From assembly GCA_947068385.1 (NCBI GenBank), contig CAMTBF010000068.1, positions 1 to 11,415 on the forward strand: a stretch of DNA of 11,415 nucleotides, read 5' to 3'. A program made the position numbers and the translations under genes. Of this stretch, positions 1 to 6,661 are shown piece after piece. The stretch comes from an uncultured Lachnospiraceae bacterium. GTDB lineage: Bacteria > Bacillota > Clostridia > Lachnospirales > Lachnospiraceae. Within the stretch, counting starts at the first letter, position 1. Every line of letters starts with the position of its first letter. The notes below the pieces were generated by a model that saw only the letters and a list, made by a program, of their open reading frames with translations, had not been told where the DNA came from and did not search any database.

Positions 1-1653
1 GGCCCTGGAGGAATCCTTCCAGAGGATGGAGGCAAAGCCCTCGGGGGACAGGATGGAATAGGTGGCATTCTCCAGCATCCACACCTCGTTCCCCACCGCC
101 GTGGCCAGGGCGCCGCCGCTGCCGCCCTCGCCGATGAAGATGCACAGCACGGGCACCTTCAGGGCGGACATCTCCAGGAGGCTGCGGGCGATGGCCTCGC
201 CCTGGCCCCGCTCCTCCGCCTCGATGCCGCAGTAGGCCCCGGAAGTATTGATGAAGCTGACGATGGGGCGGTGGAACTTCTCCGCCTGCTTCATCAGGCG
301 CAGGGCCTTGCGATAGCCCTCCGGCATGGGCATGCCGTAATTGCGCCGCTGGCATTCCTTGCCGTCCTTGCCCTTATGCTCCGCGATCACCGTCACCGGC
401 TGCCCCTCCAGGAAGCCGATGCCGCCGATGATGGCCGGGTCGTCCCGAAAGCTCCTGTCCCCGTGGGCCTCCACGAAATAGTCGAAGATGCTGGCCATGT
501 AGTCACAGGCGCTGGCACGCTCCAGCCTGCGGACGGCCTTCACCTTCTCCCAGGCGCCTGCGGGCTTCACGTTCCAGGTCTGCTCCTTCAGCACCTCATT
601 CAGCACGAAATGGAACTCCTTCCCCCCGGTAAAGTCGGCGTACCGGCCCTCCCGGCCCTGATGGGACTTCACCAGGAAATACAGGGTCTTCTTCAGCGCA
701 TCCCTTCTCACGATGCCGTCTATGATGCCGTGCTCCACCAAAAATTCCGCCGTCTGGAAGCCCTCCGGCAGCTCCTGGCCGATGGTCTGGCGGATGACCC
801 TGGGCCCCGCGAAGCCGATCAGCGCCCCGGGCTCCGCCATGACCACGTCCCCCAGCATGGCGAAGCTGGCCGTGACGCCGCCCATGGTAGGGTCCGTGAG
901 GATGGTGCAGTACAGCAGTCCGGCCTCGTCCAGCTTCCGGATGGCCGCGGAGGTCTTGGCCATCTGCATCAGGGAGATGATGCCCTCCTGCATCCTGGCC
1001 CCGCCGGAGCAGCAGAAGAAGAACACGGGCAGTCCCAGCTCCACCGCCCGCTCAATGGCAGCGGTGATCTTCTCCCCCACCACATGCCCCATGCTGGCCA
1101 TCAGGAACCTGGAGTCGCAGATGCCCAACACGATGTCCTGGCCGAAGACCTTGCACTGGCCCACGGTGAAAGCCTCCTCCAGCCCGGTCTTCTCCCTGGC
1201 CTCCCTCAGCTTCTCCTCGTATCCCTCGTAGGAGAGCGGGTTCCTGACAGGCATGTCACAAAACCAGGGTCGGAACGTATGAGGGTCTGCCACCATGCGG
1301 ATGCGGTTGTTGGTCCTGACCCGGAAGTATCCCTCGCACTCGTAGCAGATGTACTTACGCTTTGCCACCCTGTCCCGGTTCACCATCTTGCCGCACTTGG
1401 GGCAGCGGATCATGTAGGTCTCCTTTTCCTGGGCGCGGGCATCCGAATCCGTCTGCGCCCCTCTCGCCTCGGCTCCGGCCGCCCCCGGAGCCTCCGCTTT
1501 CCGCGCCCTGTCCTGGGCCGCCGCCTGGGAACCATCCGCCCGGCGGCTGCCGGAACCGTCCTCCTGGTTCCGCTGTCTGGTAAAGAACGTCTCGCGTTTC
1601 TTCCGTAGCTGATCCTCTTTTTCGGATGCTTTCTTTCTGAACAGTCCGCCCAT
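1..1653 (-). CDS. accDA: Acetyl-CoA carboxylase carboxyltransferase, fused beta-alpha subunits (partial, 3' end beyond window)
   Basis: Transfers the carboxyl group from carboxybiotin on AccB to acetyl-CoA, giving malonyl-CoA, the committed step of fatty acid synthesis; cytoplasmic. The frame is open for 551 codons from ATG at 1653 to the window edge with no stop, so the C-terminus is missing. Residues 80-350 are AccD-like: a zinc ribbon with C84, C87, C103, C106 (same 16-residue inner spacing as E. coli AccD), then SGGARMQEG (216-224) and [15 protein letters not shown]. Residues from about 375 are AccA-like: [40 protein letters not shown] and [11 protein letters not shown] (507-517). Separate genes in E. 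coli are here one chain, as known in some clostridia. Residues 20-79 form an extra hydrophilic A/R/E/Q-rich stretch before the zinc ribbon. An AGGAGG (1661-1666) lies 7 nt before the start; the fabZ stop is 15 nt upstream. Last gene of the visible operon. Confidence 0.95.
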   Translation of the reverse strand, partial: MGGLFRKKASEKEDQLRKKRETFFTRQRNQEDGSGSRRADGSQAAAQDRARKAEAPGAAGAEARGAQTDSDARAQEKETYMIRCPKCGKMVNRDRVAKRKYICYECEGYFRVRTNNRIRMVADPHTFRPWFCDMPVRNPLSYEGYEEKLREAREKTGLEEAFTVGQCKVFGQDIVLGICDSRFLMASMGHVVGEKITAAIERAVELGLPVFFFCCSGGARMQEGIISLMQMAKTSAAIRKLDEAGLLYCTILTDPTMGGVTASFAMLGDVVMAEPGALIGFAGPRVIRQTIGQELPEGFQTAEFLVEHGIIDGIVRRDALKKTLYFLVKSHQGREGRYADFTGGKEFHFVLNEVLKEQTWNVKPAGAWEKVKAVRRLERASACDYMASIFDYFVEAHGDRSFRDDPAIIGGIGFLEGQPVTVIAEHKGKDGKECQRRNYGMPMPEGYRKALRLMKQAEKFHRPIVSFINTSGAYCGIEAEERGQGEAIARSLLEMSALKVPVLCIFIGEGGSGGALATAVGNEVWMLENATYSILSPEGFASILWKDSSRA

Positions 1654-1668
1654 GTTAAGTCCTCCTAT

Positions 1669-2103
1669 TCATGCCGCCCCTATTGCGAACGTGAGCTGCG
1701 CCTGGGCCACCACTTTGCCGTCCACGGTGGCCACTGCCTCGCTGATGCCCAGGGGGCCCTTGCACTTGACCACTTTGGCCTCCAGCGTCAACACATCCCC
1801 GGGGAGCACCTTCCTGCGGAATTTGGCCTTGTCTATCCCTGCGAAATACGCCGTCTTCCCCTTCCACTGCGGGACGGACAGCATGGCCACCGCCCCTGTC
1901 TGGGCCATGGCCTCCACGATCAACGCCCCCGGCATCACCGGATTCCCCGGGAAATGTCCCTGGAAATAGGGCTCGTTCATGCTGACGCACTTCCGGCCCA
2001 CCGCCCGGCTGCCCGCCTCCAGCTCCTCAATGGTATCTATCAGCAGAAAGGGATACCGATGGGGTATGATCTCCATGATCTCCTTTGCGGTATACAATGA
2101 CAT
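1669..2103 (-). CDS. fabZ: 3-hydroxyacyl-[acyl-carrier-protein] dehydratase FabZ
   Basis: Dehydrates (3R)-hydroxyacyl-ACP to trans-2-enoyl-ACP in the elongation cycle; a cytoplasmic hot-dog-fold enzyme, normally oligomeric. The 144-residue product has the usual family length. The N-terminal IIPHRYPFLLID signature is at 12-23. The active-site block GHFPGNPVMPGALIVEAMAQ (49-68) contains the catalytic His50 and Glu64. The start at 2103 is preceded by GGAGGG at a good distance, 12 nt after the fabF stop. No FabA or FabM homologue is visible, so any unsaturated fatty acid synthesis would depend on this enzyme or on genes elsewhere. In many clostridial clusters accB precedes fabZ; it does not here. 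Confidence 0.97.
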   Translation of the reverse strand: MSLYTAKEIMEIIPHRYPFLLIDTIEELEAGSRAVGRKCVSMNEPYFQGHFPGNPVMPGALIVEAMAQTGAVAMLSVPQWKGKTAYFAGIDKAKFRRKVLPGDVLTLEAKVVKCKGPLGISEAVATVDGKVVAQAQLTFAIGAA

Positions 2104-2115
2104 GTCTTAGCCCTC

Positions 2116-3348
2116 CTATTCCATCTTCCCCAGAAGGATGCTGGCGTTGTGCCCTCCGAAGCCCAGGGAATTGCTGAGGGCGTAGGGCACCGCCTCCTCA
2201 TGGCTCTCCATGCAGTAATCCAGATCCAGCTCCTCATCCGTCTCCCGCAGGCCTACCGTCCTGTGGAGGAAGCCCTCCTGGATCTCCTTGACGCAGGTGA
2301 TGAACTCCACCGCCCCGGCGGCTCCCAGCAGATGCCCTATCATGGATTTGGTGGAATTGATCCTGATATCCTTTGCATGGGCACCGAAGGCGAGCTTGAT
2401 GGCCCTGGTCTCGAAGAGGTCGTTGTGGTGGGTGGATGTGCCGTGGGCATTGATATAGCCCAGCGCCTGGGGCTCCACGCCGCCGTCCGCCAGGGCCTCC
2501 TTCATGGCCGCTGCCGCTCCCGCGCCGTCCTCGGCAGGGGAGGTGATGTGGTACGCGTCGGATGTGCAGCCGTAGCCCAGCACCTCCGCGTAGATGCGCG
2601 CGCCTCTCCTCCTTGCGTGCTCCAGCTCCTCCAGCACCACGATGCCCGCGCCCTCGCCCATGACGAAGCCGCCCCTGTCCTTATCAAAGGGGATGGAGCA
2701 TCTCCGGGGATCCGTGCTGGCGGACAGCGCGTTCAGCGCGGCGAACCCGGCGATTCCGATCGGGCATACCGCCGCCTCCGTCCCCCCGGCCACGCAGGCG
2801 TCCGTCTCCCCGTACTGGATGGAGCGGAAGGCCTCCCCGATGGAATTGGTGCCCGTGGCGCAGGCCGTGGCCACGTTCAGGCTCTTGCCCTTAAGGCCGT
2901 AGGCGATGCTCACGTTGCCCGCCGCCATGTTGGATATCATCAGCGGCACGAACAGGGGGCCTACCCTGGAGGGGCCTTTCCCGGCGAGCCTCCCGCACTC
3001 CCGCTCCATGGCCTGCAGGCTGCCCACGCCGCTGCCCACGAAGCACCCCACCCGGTAGGCATCCTCCTTCTCCATGTCCAGCGCCGCGTCCGCCAGGGCC
3101 TCCCCTGCCGCCGCCACGGCATACTGGCAGAAAAGCTCCATGCGCCTGGCCGCTTTCTTGTCCATGTACCGCTCCGGCTGGAAGTCCTTCACCTCCGCCG
3201 CCAGGCTGCACTTATATCCCTCAGCATCGAACCTGGTGATCGGCCCGAACCCGATGCGCTCCTGCCGGACGCCCTGCCAGAAAGCCTCCACGCCGTTGCC
3301 GATAGGGGTGATGGCCCCCATCCCTGTCACTACCACTCTTCTCTTCAT
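2116..3348 (-). CDS. fabF: Beta-ketoacyl-[acyl-carrier-protein] synthase II (FabF)
   Basis: Condenses malonyl-ACP with a growing acyl-ACP, releasing CO2; the elongating ketosynthase of the pathway. The 410-residue product starts MKRRVVVTGMGAITPIGN, typical for the family. The catalytic triad is visible: Cys163 in TACATGTNS, His302 in NAHGTST and His339 in MIGHLLGAAGA, at positions nearly identical to E. coli FabF. The C-terminal SNSLGFGGHN signature is present. An in-frame ATG at 3405 would add 19 residues and overlap fabG. I chose 3348 because GGAGGG (3355-3360) lies just upstream and the homologous N-terminus begins here. Gap to fabG is 43 nt. FabF needs primed chains from FabH, which is not encoded in the window. 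Confidence 0.96.
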   Translation of the reverse strand: MKRRVVVTGMGAITPIGNGVEAFWQGVRQERIGFGPITRFDAEGYKCSLAAEVKDFQPERYMDKKAARRMELFCQYAVAAAGEALADAALDMEKEDAYRVGCFVGSGVGSLQAMERECGRLAGKGPSRVGPLFVPLMISNMAAGNVSIAYGLKGKSLNVATACATGTNSIGEAFRSIQYGETDACVAGGTEAAVCPIGIAGFAALNALSASTDPRRCSIPFDKDRGGFVMGEGAGIVVLEELEHARRRGARIYAEVLGYGCTSDAYHITSPAEDGAGAAAAMKEALADGGVEPQALGYINAHGTSTHHNDLFETRAIKLAFGAHAKDIRINSTKSMIGHLLGAAGAVEFITCVKEIQEGFLHRTVGLRETDEELDLDYCMESHEEAVPYALSNSLGFGGHNASILLGKME

Positions 3349-3391
3349 CCCATACCCTCCAAACCATGCACATCCCCAAAATCCATCCTGT

Positions 3392-4162
3392 TCACACCAT
3401 TCCACCGTCCACGCAGATGACCTGCCCGGTGATATAATCCGACCTGCCGCTGGCCAGGAAGGCCACCAGCTCGGCCACGTCCCAGGGGCTTCCCATCCTG
3501 CCCATGGGAATGGATGCCACCGCCGCCTCCCTTGCCCTCTGGGGCAGGGCCTGGGTCATCTCCGTCTCGATGAAGCCCGGGGCCACGGCATTGACGCAGA
3601 TGTTCCTGCCCGCCAGCTCCTTGGCCACGCTCTTCGTCAGCCCGATCAGCCCCGCCTTGGACGCGGCATAGTTGGCCTGGCCCGCATTGCCCACCACGCC
3701 GGATACGGAGGAGATGTTGACGATCTTGCCCTTTTTCTGCTTCAGGAAATATCTGGTCAGATGGCGGATGGTGTGGAATGCGCCTTTCAGGTTGATGTCT
3801 AAGACATAATCGTAGTCATCCTCCGACATCCGTGCCACCAGATTGTCCCTTGTCACCCCGGCATTGTTCACCAGGATGTCCACATGGCCGTGCTCCGCCA
3901 TGATCTCCTCCACCATCCGGCCGCAGGCCGCGAAGTCGGATACGTCGCAGCCGACGGCCCGGGCCGCTCCGCCCTCCGCCTCGATCCGCGCCACCACCTC
4001 GCCCGCGCGCTGTCCGGAGCCGTTATAGTTCACCAGCACCATGGCCCCCTGCCGGGCCAGCGTGACCGCGATGGCGCTGCCGATGCCCCGGCTGGCTCCC
4101 GTCACCAGGGCCACTTTGCCTGCCAGCTCCCTGCCGGGAGCCGGAATCTTTTCTTCTTCCAT
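3392..4162 (-). CDS. fabG: 3-oxoacyl-[acyl-carrier-protein] reductase FabG
   Basis: NADPH-dependent reduction of 3-ketoacyl-ACP to (3R)-hydroxyacyl-ACP, the first reduction of each elongation cycle; cytoplasmic short-chain dehydrogenase, usually a tetramer. Visible motifs: the cofactor glycine motif TGASRGIG (21-28), NNAG (99-102), Asn124, and the catalytic Ser152, Tyr165 and Lys169 in SSVSGVVGNAGQANYAASK. The chain ends in the expected VDGGMV. The 256 residues are about ten more than usual because of a charged N-terminal tail (residues 1-14) before the Rossmann fold; no later Met offers an alternative start. GAGGG sits about 9 nt upstream. It lies 21 nt after fabD and 43 nt before fabF, in the same operon. 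Confidence 0.96.
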   Translation of the reverse strand: MEEEKIPAPGRELAGKVALVTGASRGIGSAIAVTLARQGAMVLVNYNGSGQRAGEVVARIEAEGGAARAVGCDVSDFAACGRMVEEIMAEHGHVDILVNNAGVTRDNLVARMSEDDYDYVLDINLKGAFHTIRHLTRYFLKQKKGKIVNISSVSGVVGNAGQANYAASKAGLIGLTKSVAKELAGRNICVNAVAPGFIETEMTQALPQRAREAAVASIPMGRMGSPWDVAELVAFLASGRSDYITGQVICVDGGMV

Positions 4163-4183
4163 GTCCTCTGTCCCTCATTCTGC

Positions 4184-5107
4184 CTACTGCAATCCCAAAC
4201 CGGCAACCGCCTCCAGGTCCTCCACCTTCGCCACATTGAGCACCCTCACGTCCCGGCTCATCTTTCTCAGGAACCCTGCCAGCGTCCGCCCGGGCCCGAT
4301 CTCCACGAAGGTGTCCACCCCGTCCGCCAGCATCCGCTCCATGGTCTCCCGCCACCTGACCGTGGAGGACACCTGCCTGGCCAGGAGCTCCTTGATCCGG
4401 GCGCTGTCCGTCACATAGTCCGCCTCCACGTTGCAGATGTAGGGGATGCGGGGCTCATGCACCTCAATATGCTCCAGCTCTGCAGCCAGCCTCCTCCCTG
4501 CTCCCTCCAAAAGAGCGGAGTGGAACGGGCCGCTGACGTTTAAGGGGATGCAGCGCTTGGCCCCTGCCGCTGCCAGCCTCTCCGAAGCCGCCTGTACGGC
4601 CCGGGCCTCCCCGGTAATCACGATCTGTCCGGGACAGTTGTCATTGGCGATCGACACCGTCCCTTCCGTCTCCTCACAGATGCCGCGGATGGCCTCCGCG
4701 TCCAGCCCCAGCACCGCCGCCATGGCCCCGCCCACCGGATAGGCCTCCTGCATGAAGACGCCCCGGCAGCGGATCAGCCAGAACATCTGCGGAAGCTCCA
4801 TGACCCCGGCAGCCGCCAGCGCCCCGTATTCCCCCAGGCTCAGGCCCGCGGCGCAGTCCGCCCGGACGCCCTTCTCCTCCAATACCTTCAGGATCGCCAC
4901 CTCCGTGGCCAGCATGGCGATCTGGGTATACTCCGTGATGTCCAACTCCTTATTCTCCGTAAAGCACAGCTGCCCCACGTCGAATCCCACGGCCTCCCCG
5001 GCTGTGGCATACACCTTTTTCGCCGCATCGAAGCTCTCGAAGAAGTCCTTCCCCATCCCGCAATACTGGGCTCCCTGTCCCGGAAAAATAAACGCTGTCT
5101 TTCCCAT
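4184..5107 (-). CDS. fabD: Malonyl-CoA:[acyl-carrier-protein] S-malonyltransferase FabD
   Basis: Moves malonyl from CoA to the phosphopantetheine arm of ACP, linking acetyl-CoA carboxylase to elongation. The 307-residue product has the normal length. Motifs: FPGQGAQ (8-14), the nucleophile elbow GLSLGEYGAL with Ser90, Arg115 in IRCRGVFMQEA (binds the malonyl carboxylate in homologues), and the catalytic His196 in NVSGPFHSALL. A start at 5131 is possible but would add eight residues. I chose 5107 because AGAGGG lies 6 nt upstream and MGKTAFIFPGQGAQ matches the family N-terminus. The 87-nt gap to fabK is the longest within the operon and contains an AT-rich patch with no convincing promoter. 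Confidence 0.96.
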   Translation of the reverse strand: MGKTAFIFPGQGAQYCGMGKDFFESFDAAKKVYATAGEAVGFDVGQLCFTENKELDITEYTQIAMLATEVAILKVLEEKGVRADCAAGLSLGEYGALAAAGVMELPQMFWLIRCRGVFMQEAYPVGGAMAAVLGLDAEAIRGICEETEGTVSIANDNCPGQIVITGEARAVQAASERLAAAGAKRCIPLNVSGPFHSALLEGAGRRLAAELEHIEVHEPRIPYICNVEADYVTDSARIKELLARQVSSTVRWRETMERMLADGVDTFVEIGPGRTLAGFLRKMSRDVRVLNVAKVEDLEAVAGLGLQ

Positions 5108-5194
5108 TTCGATCCCTCTGTCCTGATTCATACTTTACCGACTATAAATAATCTTTATTCCAAATATCTCTGCTCCGGCTCCCACCGGAAGCCC

Positions 5195-6127
5195 TCACGC
5201 CCCGCGGCCCCGCAGCAGGTCCGCCGCCTGCCCCATGACCTCCTCGACGATCTCCCGGCAGGTCTGCTCCCTGCTCACCAGGCCCGCGATCTGCCCTGCC
5301 ATCAGCGTGCCGTTCACGGCATCGCCCTCCAGCACGGCCCTGCGCAGCGCCCCCACGGTGAGCTTCTCCAGCTCCTCGAAGGAGGCGCCCTCCTTCTCCA
5401 GCTTCAGGTATTCCCTGGTCATCCGGTTGCGCAGCTGGCGCACGGGGTGGCCGTGGCTCATGCCCGTGACCTCGGAGTCGATGTCCTTTGCGGCGATGAT
5501 CTTCGCCTTGTAGGCCTCATGGGCGATGGACTCCTTCGCCACCACGAAGCGGGTGCCCATCTGCACCGCCTCCGCGCCCAGCATGAACGCCGCGGCGAAG
5601 CCCCTGCCGTCCCCGATCCCCCCGGCGGCGATCACCGGGATCTCCACCGCGTCCGCCACCTGGGGCACCAGCGCCATGGTGGTGGACGATCCGATATGTC
5701 CGCCGGACTCCATCCCTTCCGCCACCACGGCATCCGCCCCGGCCCGCTCCATCATCCTCGCCATGGCCACGCTGGCCACCACCGGGACCACCTTCACCCC
5801 GGCGGCCTTCCAGTCCGCCATGTACCTGCCCGGATTCCCCGCGCCGGTGGTCACCGCCTTCACGCCCTCCTCGGCCACCACCCGGGCGATGGCGTCCGCC
5901 TCCGGGTTCATCAGCATGATGTTCACGCCGAAGGGCTTATCCGTCATGGCCCTGCACTGCCGTATCTGCTCCCGGACGAACTGGGCCGGAGCCGCCCCCG
6001 CGCCGATGATGCCGAAGCCCCCGGCCTCGGACACCGCTGCGGCCAGACGGCACTCGGCCACCCATGCCATGCCCCCCTGGATCAGGGGATATTCCGTTCC
6101 CAGAAGTTCCGTTATCCTTGTCTTCAT
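5195..6127 (-). CDS. fabK: Enoyl-[acyl-carrier-protein] reductase FabK (FMN-dependent)
   Basis: Reduces trans-2-enoyl-ACP to acyl-ACP, the last step of each cycle. FabK is an FMN-dependent TIM-barrel enzyme, unrelated to FabI and not inhibited by triclosan. The 310 residues begin MKTRITELLG and continue PLIQGGMAWVA as in Streptococcus pneumoniae FabK. Further motifs: GVNIML (67-72), TTGAGNPGRYM, AEGMESGGHIG with His144 (the same number as the active-site His of pneumococcal FabK), AAGGIGDGRG, GAEAVQMGTRFVVAKES, and MAGQIAGLVS near the C-terminus. An upstream in-frame ATG at 6160 has its own AGGA and would add 11 residues; homology to the family start favours 6127. Placed between acpP (74 nt) and fabD (87 nt), as in many Firmicutes fab operons. 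Confidence 0.95.
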   Translation of the reverse strand: MKTRITELLGTEYPLIQGGMAWVAECRLAAAVSEAGGFGIIGAGAAPAQFVREQIRQCRAMTDKPFGVNIMLMNPEADAIARVVAEEGVKAVTTGAGNPGRYMADWKAAGVKVVPVVASVAMARMMERAGADAVVAEGMESGGHIGSSTTMALVPQVADAVEIPVIAAGGIGDGRGFAAAFMLGAEAVQMGTRFVVAKESIAHEAYKAKIIAAKDIDSEVTGMSHGHPVRQLRNRMTREYLKLEKEGASFEELEKLTVGALRRAVLEGDAVNGTLMAGQIAGLVSREQTCREIVEEVMGQAADLLRGRGA

Positions 6128-6175
6128 TCCCGTCCCCACAACCTCACCGTTTCCTTCCATGACCTTCCTGATTTT

Positions 6176-6194
6176 CCGGGCATCCGCGCCCCGG
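6176..6194 (-). other. Possible RNA hairpin in the acpP-fabK spacer
   Basis: Just after the acpP stop codon the minus-strand transcript can pair CCGGG (6194-6190) with CCCGG (6180-6176) around a 9-nt loop. It overlaps a perfect 10-bp palindrome, GCCCCGGGGC (6188-6197). Only AAAA follows, with no U-run, so it is not an intrinsic terminator. It could stabilise or mark a processing point for the acpP message, which cells often need in excess over the enzymes. In GC-rich DNA a short stem like this may be chance. Confidence 0.25.
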
Positions 6195-6201
6195 GGCTTC
6201 C

Positions 6202-6435
6202 CTACAGCTCGATGCCCTTGGCCGCCAGATAGTCCATCACGTCCTTCACCGTAGCCAGCCTCTCCAGCTCCTCGGAGGGGATCTCCACGTCGAATTCGTC
6301 CTCCAGCGCCATCACCAGCTCGAACAGATCCAGGGAGTCCGCGTCCAGGTCCTCCTTAAAGCTGGTCTCCTCCGTGATCGCCGCCCCTTCCGCGTTCAGC
6401 TTCTCTTCAATGATTCCTTTCAGTTTCTCAAACAT
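6202..6435 (-). CDS. acpP: Acyl carrier protein
   Basis: Small acidic carrier that holds growing acyl chains on a 4'-phosphopantetheine arm and hands them between all the fab enzymes; cytoplasmic. The 77-residue product begins MFEKLKGIIEEKL and carries DADSLDLFELVMALEDEFD (31-49), with Ser34 as the phosphopantetheine attachment site, followed by VEIPSEE and a C-terminal helix ending DYLAAKGIEL. Length and charge are typical. An ATG at 6516 in the same frame would add 27 residues, but these cover the operator array and the leader. The start at 6435 has GGAG 8 nt upstream and fits homologues. First gene of the operon, expressed from the promoter at 6543-6571. Confidence 0.97.
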   Translation of the reverse strand: MFEKLKGIIEEKLNAEGAAITEETSFKEDLDADSLDLFELVMALEDEFDVEIPSEELERLATVKDVMDYLAAKGIEL

Positions 6436-6488
6436 AGCCGCTTCTCCTTTACTCTCTCTTATCTGGTTTTCATTACTATGAGAAATAG

Positions 6489-6533
6489 TTTGAAATTCAA
6501 TTTGTTTGAATATCAAGTTATTTGATTCTCAAA
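6489..6533. promoter_or_regulatory. Triple 16-bp-spaced palindromic operator array (FabT-like) upstream of acpP
   Basis: Three 13-bp palindromes of form TTTGA-N3-TCAAx lie in tandem: 6489-6501 (TTTGAAATTCAAT), 6505-6517 (TTTGAATATCAAG) and 6521-6533 (TTTGATTCTCAAA, perfect arms). Their centres, 6495, 6511 and 6527, are exactly 16 bp apart, with 3-bp spacers. The array starts about 10 bp downstream of the acpP -10 box and covers the early transcribed region, a position suited to repression. The sequence resembles sites bound by FabT, the MarR-family acyl-ACP-responsive repressor of fab genes in lactic acid bacteria and relatives. The regulator itself is not in the window, so FabT control is inference. 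It does not resemble the FapR site. Confidence 0.75.
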
Positions 6534-6542
6534 CTATTTGGA

Positions 6543-6571
6543 ATGATATCTCATAAAAAAAGAAATGTCAA
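6543..6571 (-). promoter_or_regulatory. Sigma-A promoter of the acpP-fab operon
   Basis: On the minus strand TTGACA (6566-6571) is separated by exactly 17 bp from TATCAT (6543-6548). This is a perfect -35 and a near-consensus -10, the best promoter in the window. The DNA just upstream of the -35 is AT-rich with A/T tracts, as in an UP element. The expected transcription start is near 6536, giving a leader of about 100 nt that begins directly before the palindrome array at 6489-6533. Confidence 0.8.
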
Positions 6572-6578
6572 TAGAAAT

Positions 6579-6616
6579 CTGGTATTTTTTTAAAAATATA
6601 GTATAATTGAACTATA
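6579..6616 (+). promoter_or_regulatory. Candidate promoter of the GH28-like gene with an overlapping inverted repeat
   Basis: A perfect -10 TATAAT (6602-6607) lies 17 bp from a weak -35, CTGGTA (6579-6584), 3 of 6 matches. This suggests a promoter that may need an activator. An inverted repeat TATAGT (6597-6602) / ACTATA (6611-6616) with an 8-nt spacer brackets the -10 and could be an operator, but AT-rich DNA makes six-base arms likely by chance. The -35 is only 7 bp from the oppositely directed acpP -35, so the two promoters are back to back. The leader to the ATG at 6662 would be about 48 nt and includes AAAGGAG at 6644-6650. Confidence 0.4.
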
Positions 6617-6661
6617 AGATACCATCAACCGGGTTCATTTTTCAAAGGAGCAATAGCACAA

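Noticed and set aside
271..1608. Long open frame of 445 codons on the plus strand opposite accDA
   Set aside because: It is an antisense shadow of the GC-rich accDA coding sequence. Its product is low in complexity (His, Leu, Pro, Gly, Arg rich) and shows no family motifs, while the minus strand carries clear AccD and AccA signatures.
2149..3420. Open frame of 423 codons on the plus strand opposite fabF
   Set aside because: A shadow frame of fabF with no recognisable domains; FabF on the other strand has all catalytic residues.
5108..5194. Possible internal promoter in the AT-rich spacer before fabD
   Set aside because: A TATAGT-like -10 can be found, but no hexamer at 16-18 bp resembles TTGACA, and no TTTGA-N3-TCAAA site is present.
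6436..6516. N-terminal extension of acyl carrier protein from an ATG at 6516
   Set aside because: The 27 added residues are translated from the operator and leader DNA, have no homology to ACP, and the start at 6435 has a good ribosome site.
6537..6549. Fourth copy of the 16-bp-spaced operator
   Set aside because: Only the left arm (TTTGG) resembles the others; the right arm does not match and overlaps the -10 box, so I count three sites.
6436..6661. FapR-type operator or riboswitch before acpP
   Set aside because: The palindromes are of TTTGA-N3-TCAA type, unlike the FapR site, and the leader of about 100 nt shows no riboswitch-like fold I can recognise.
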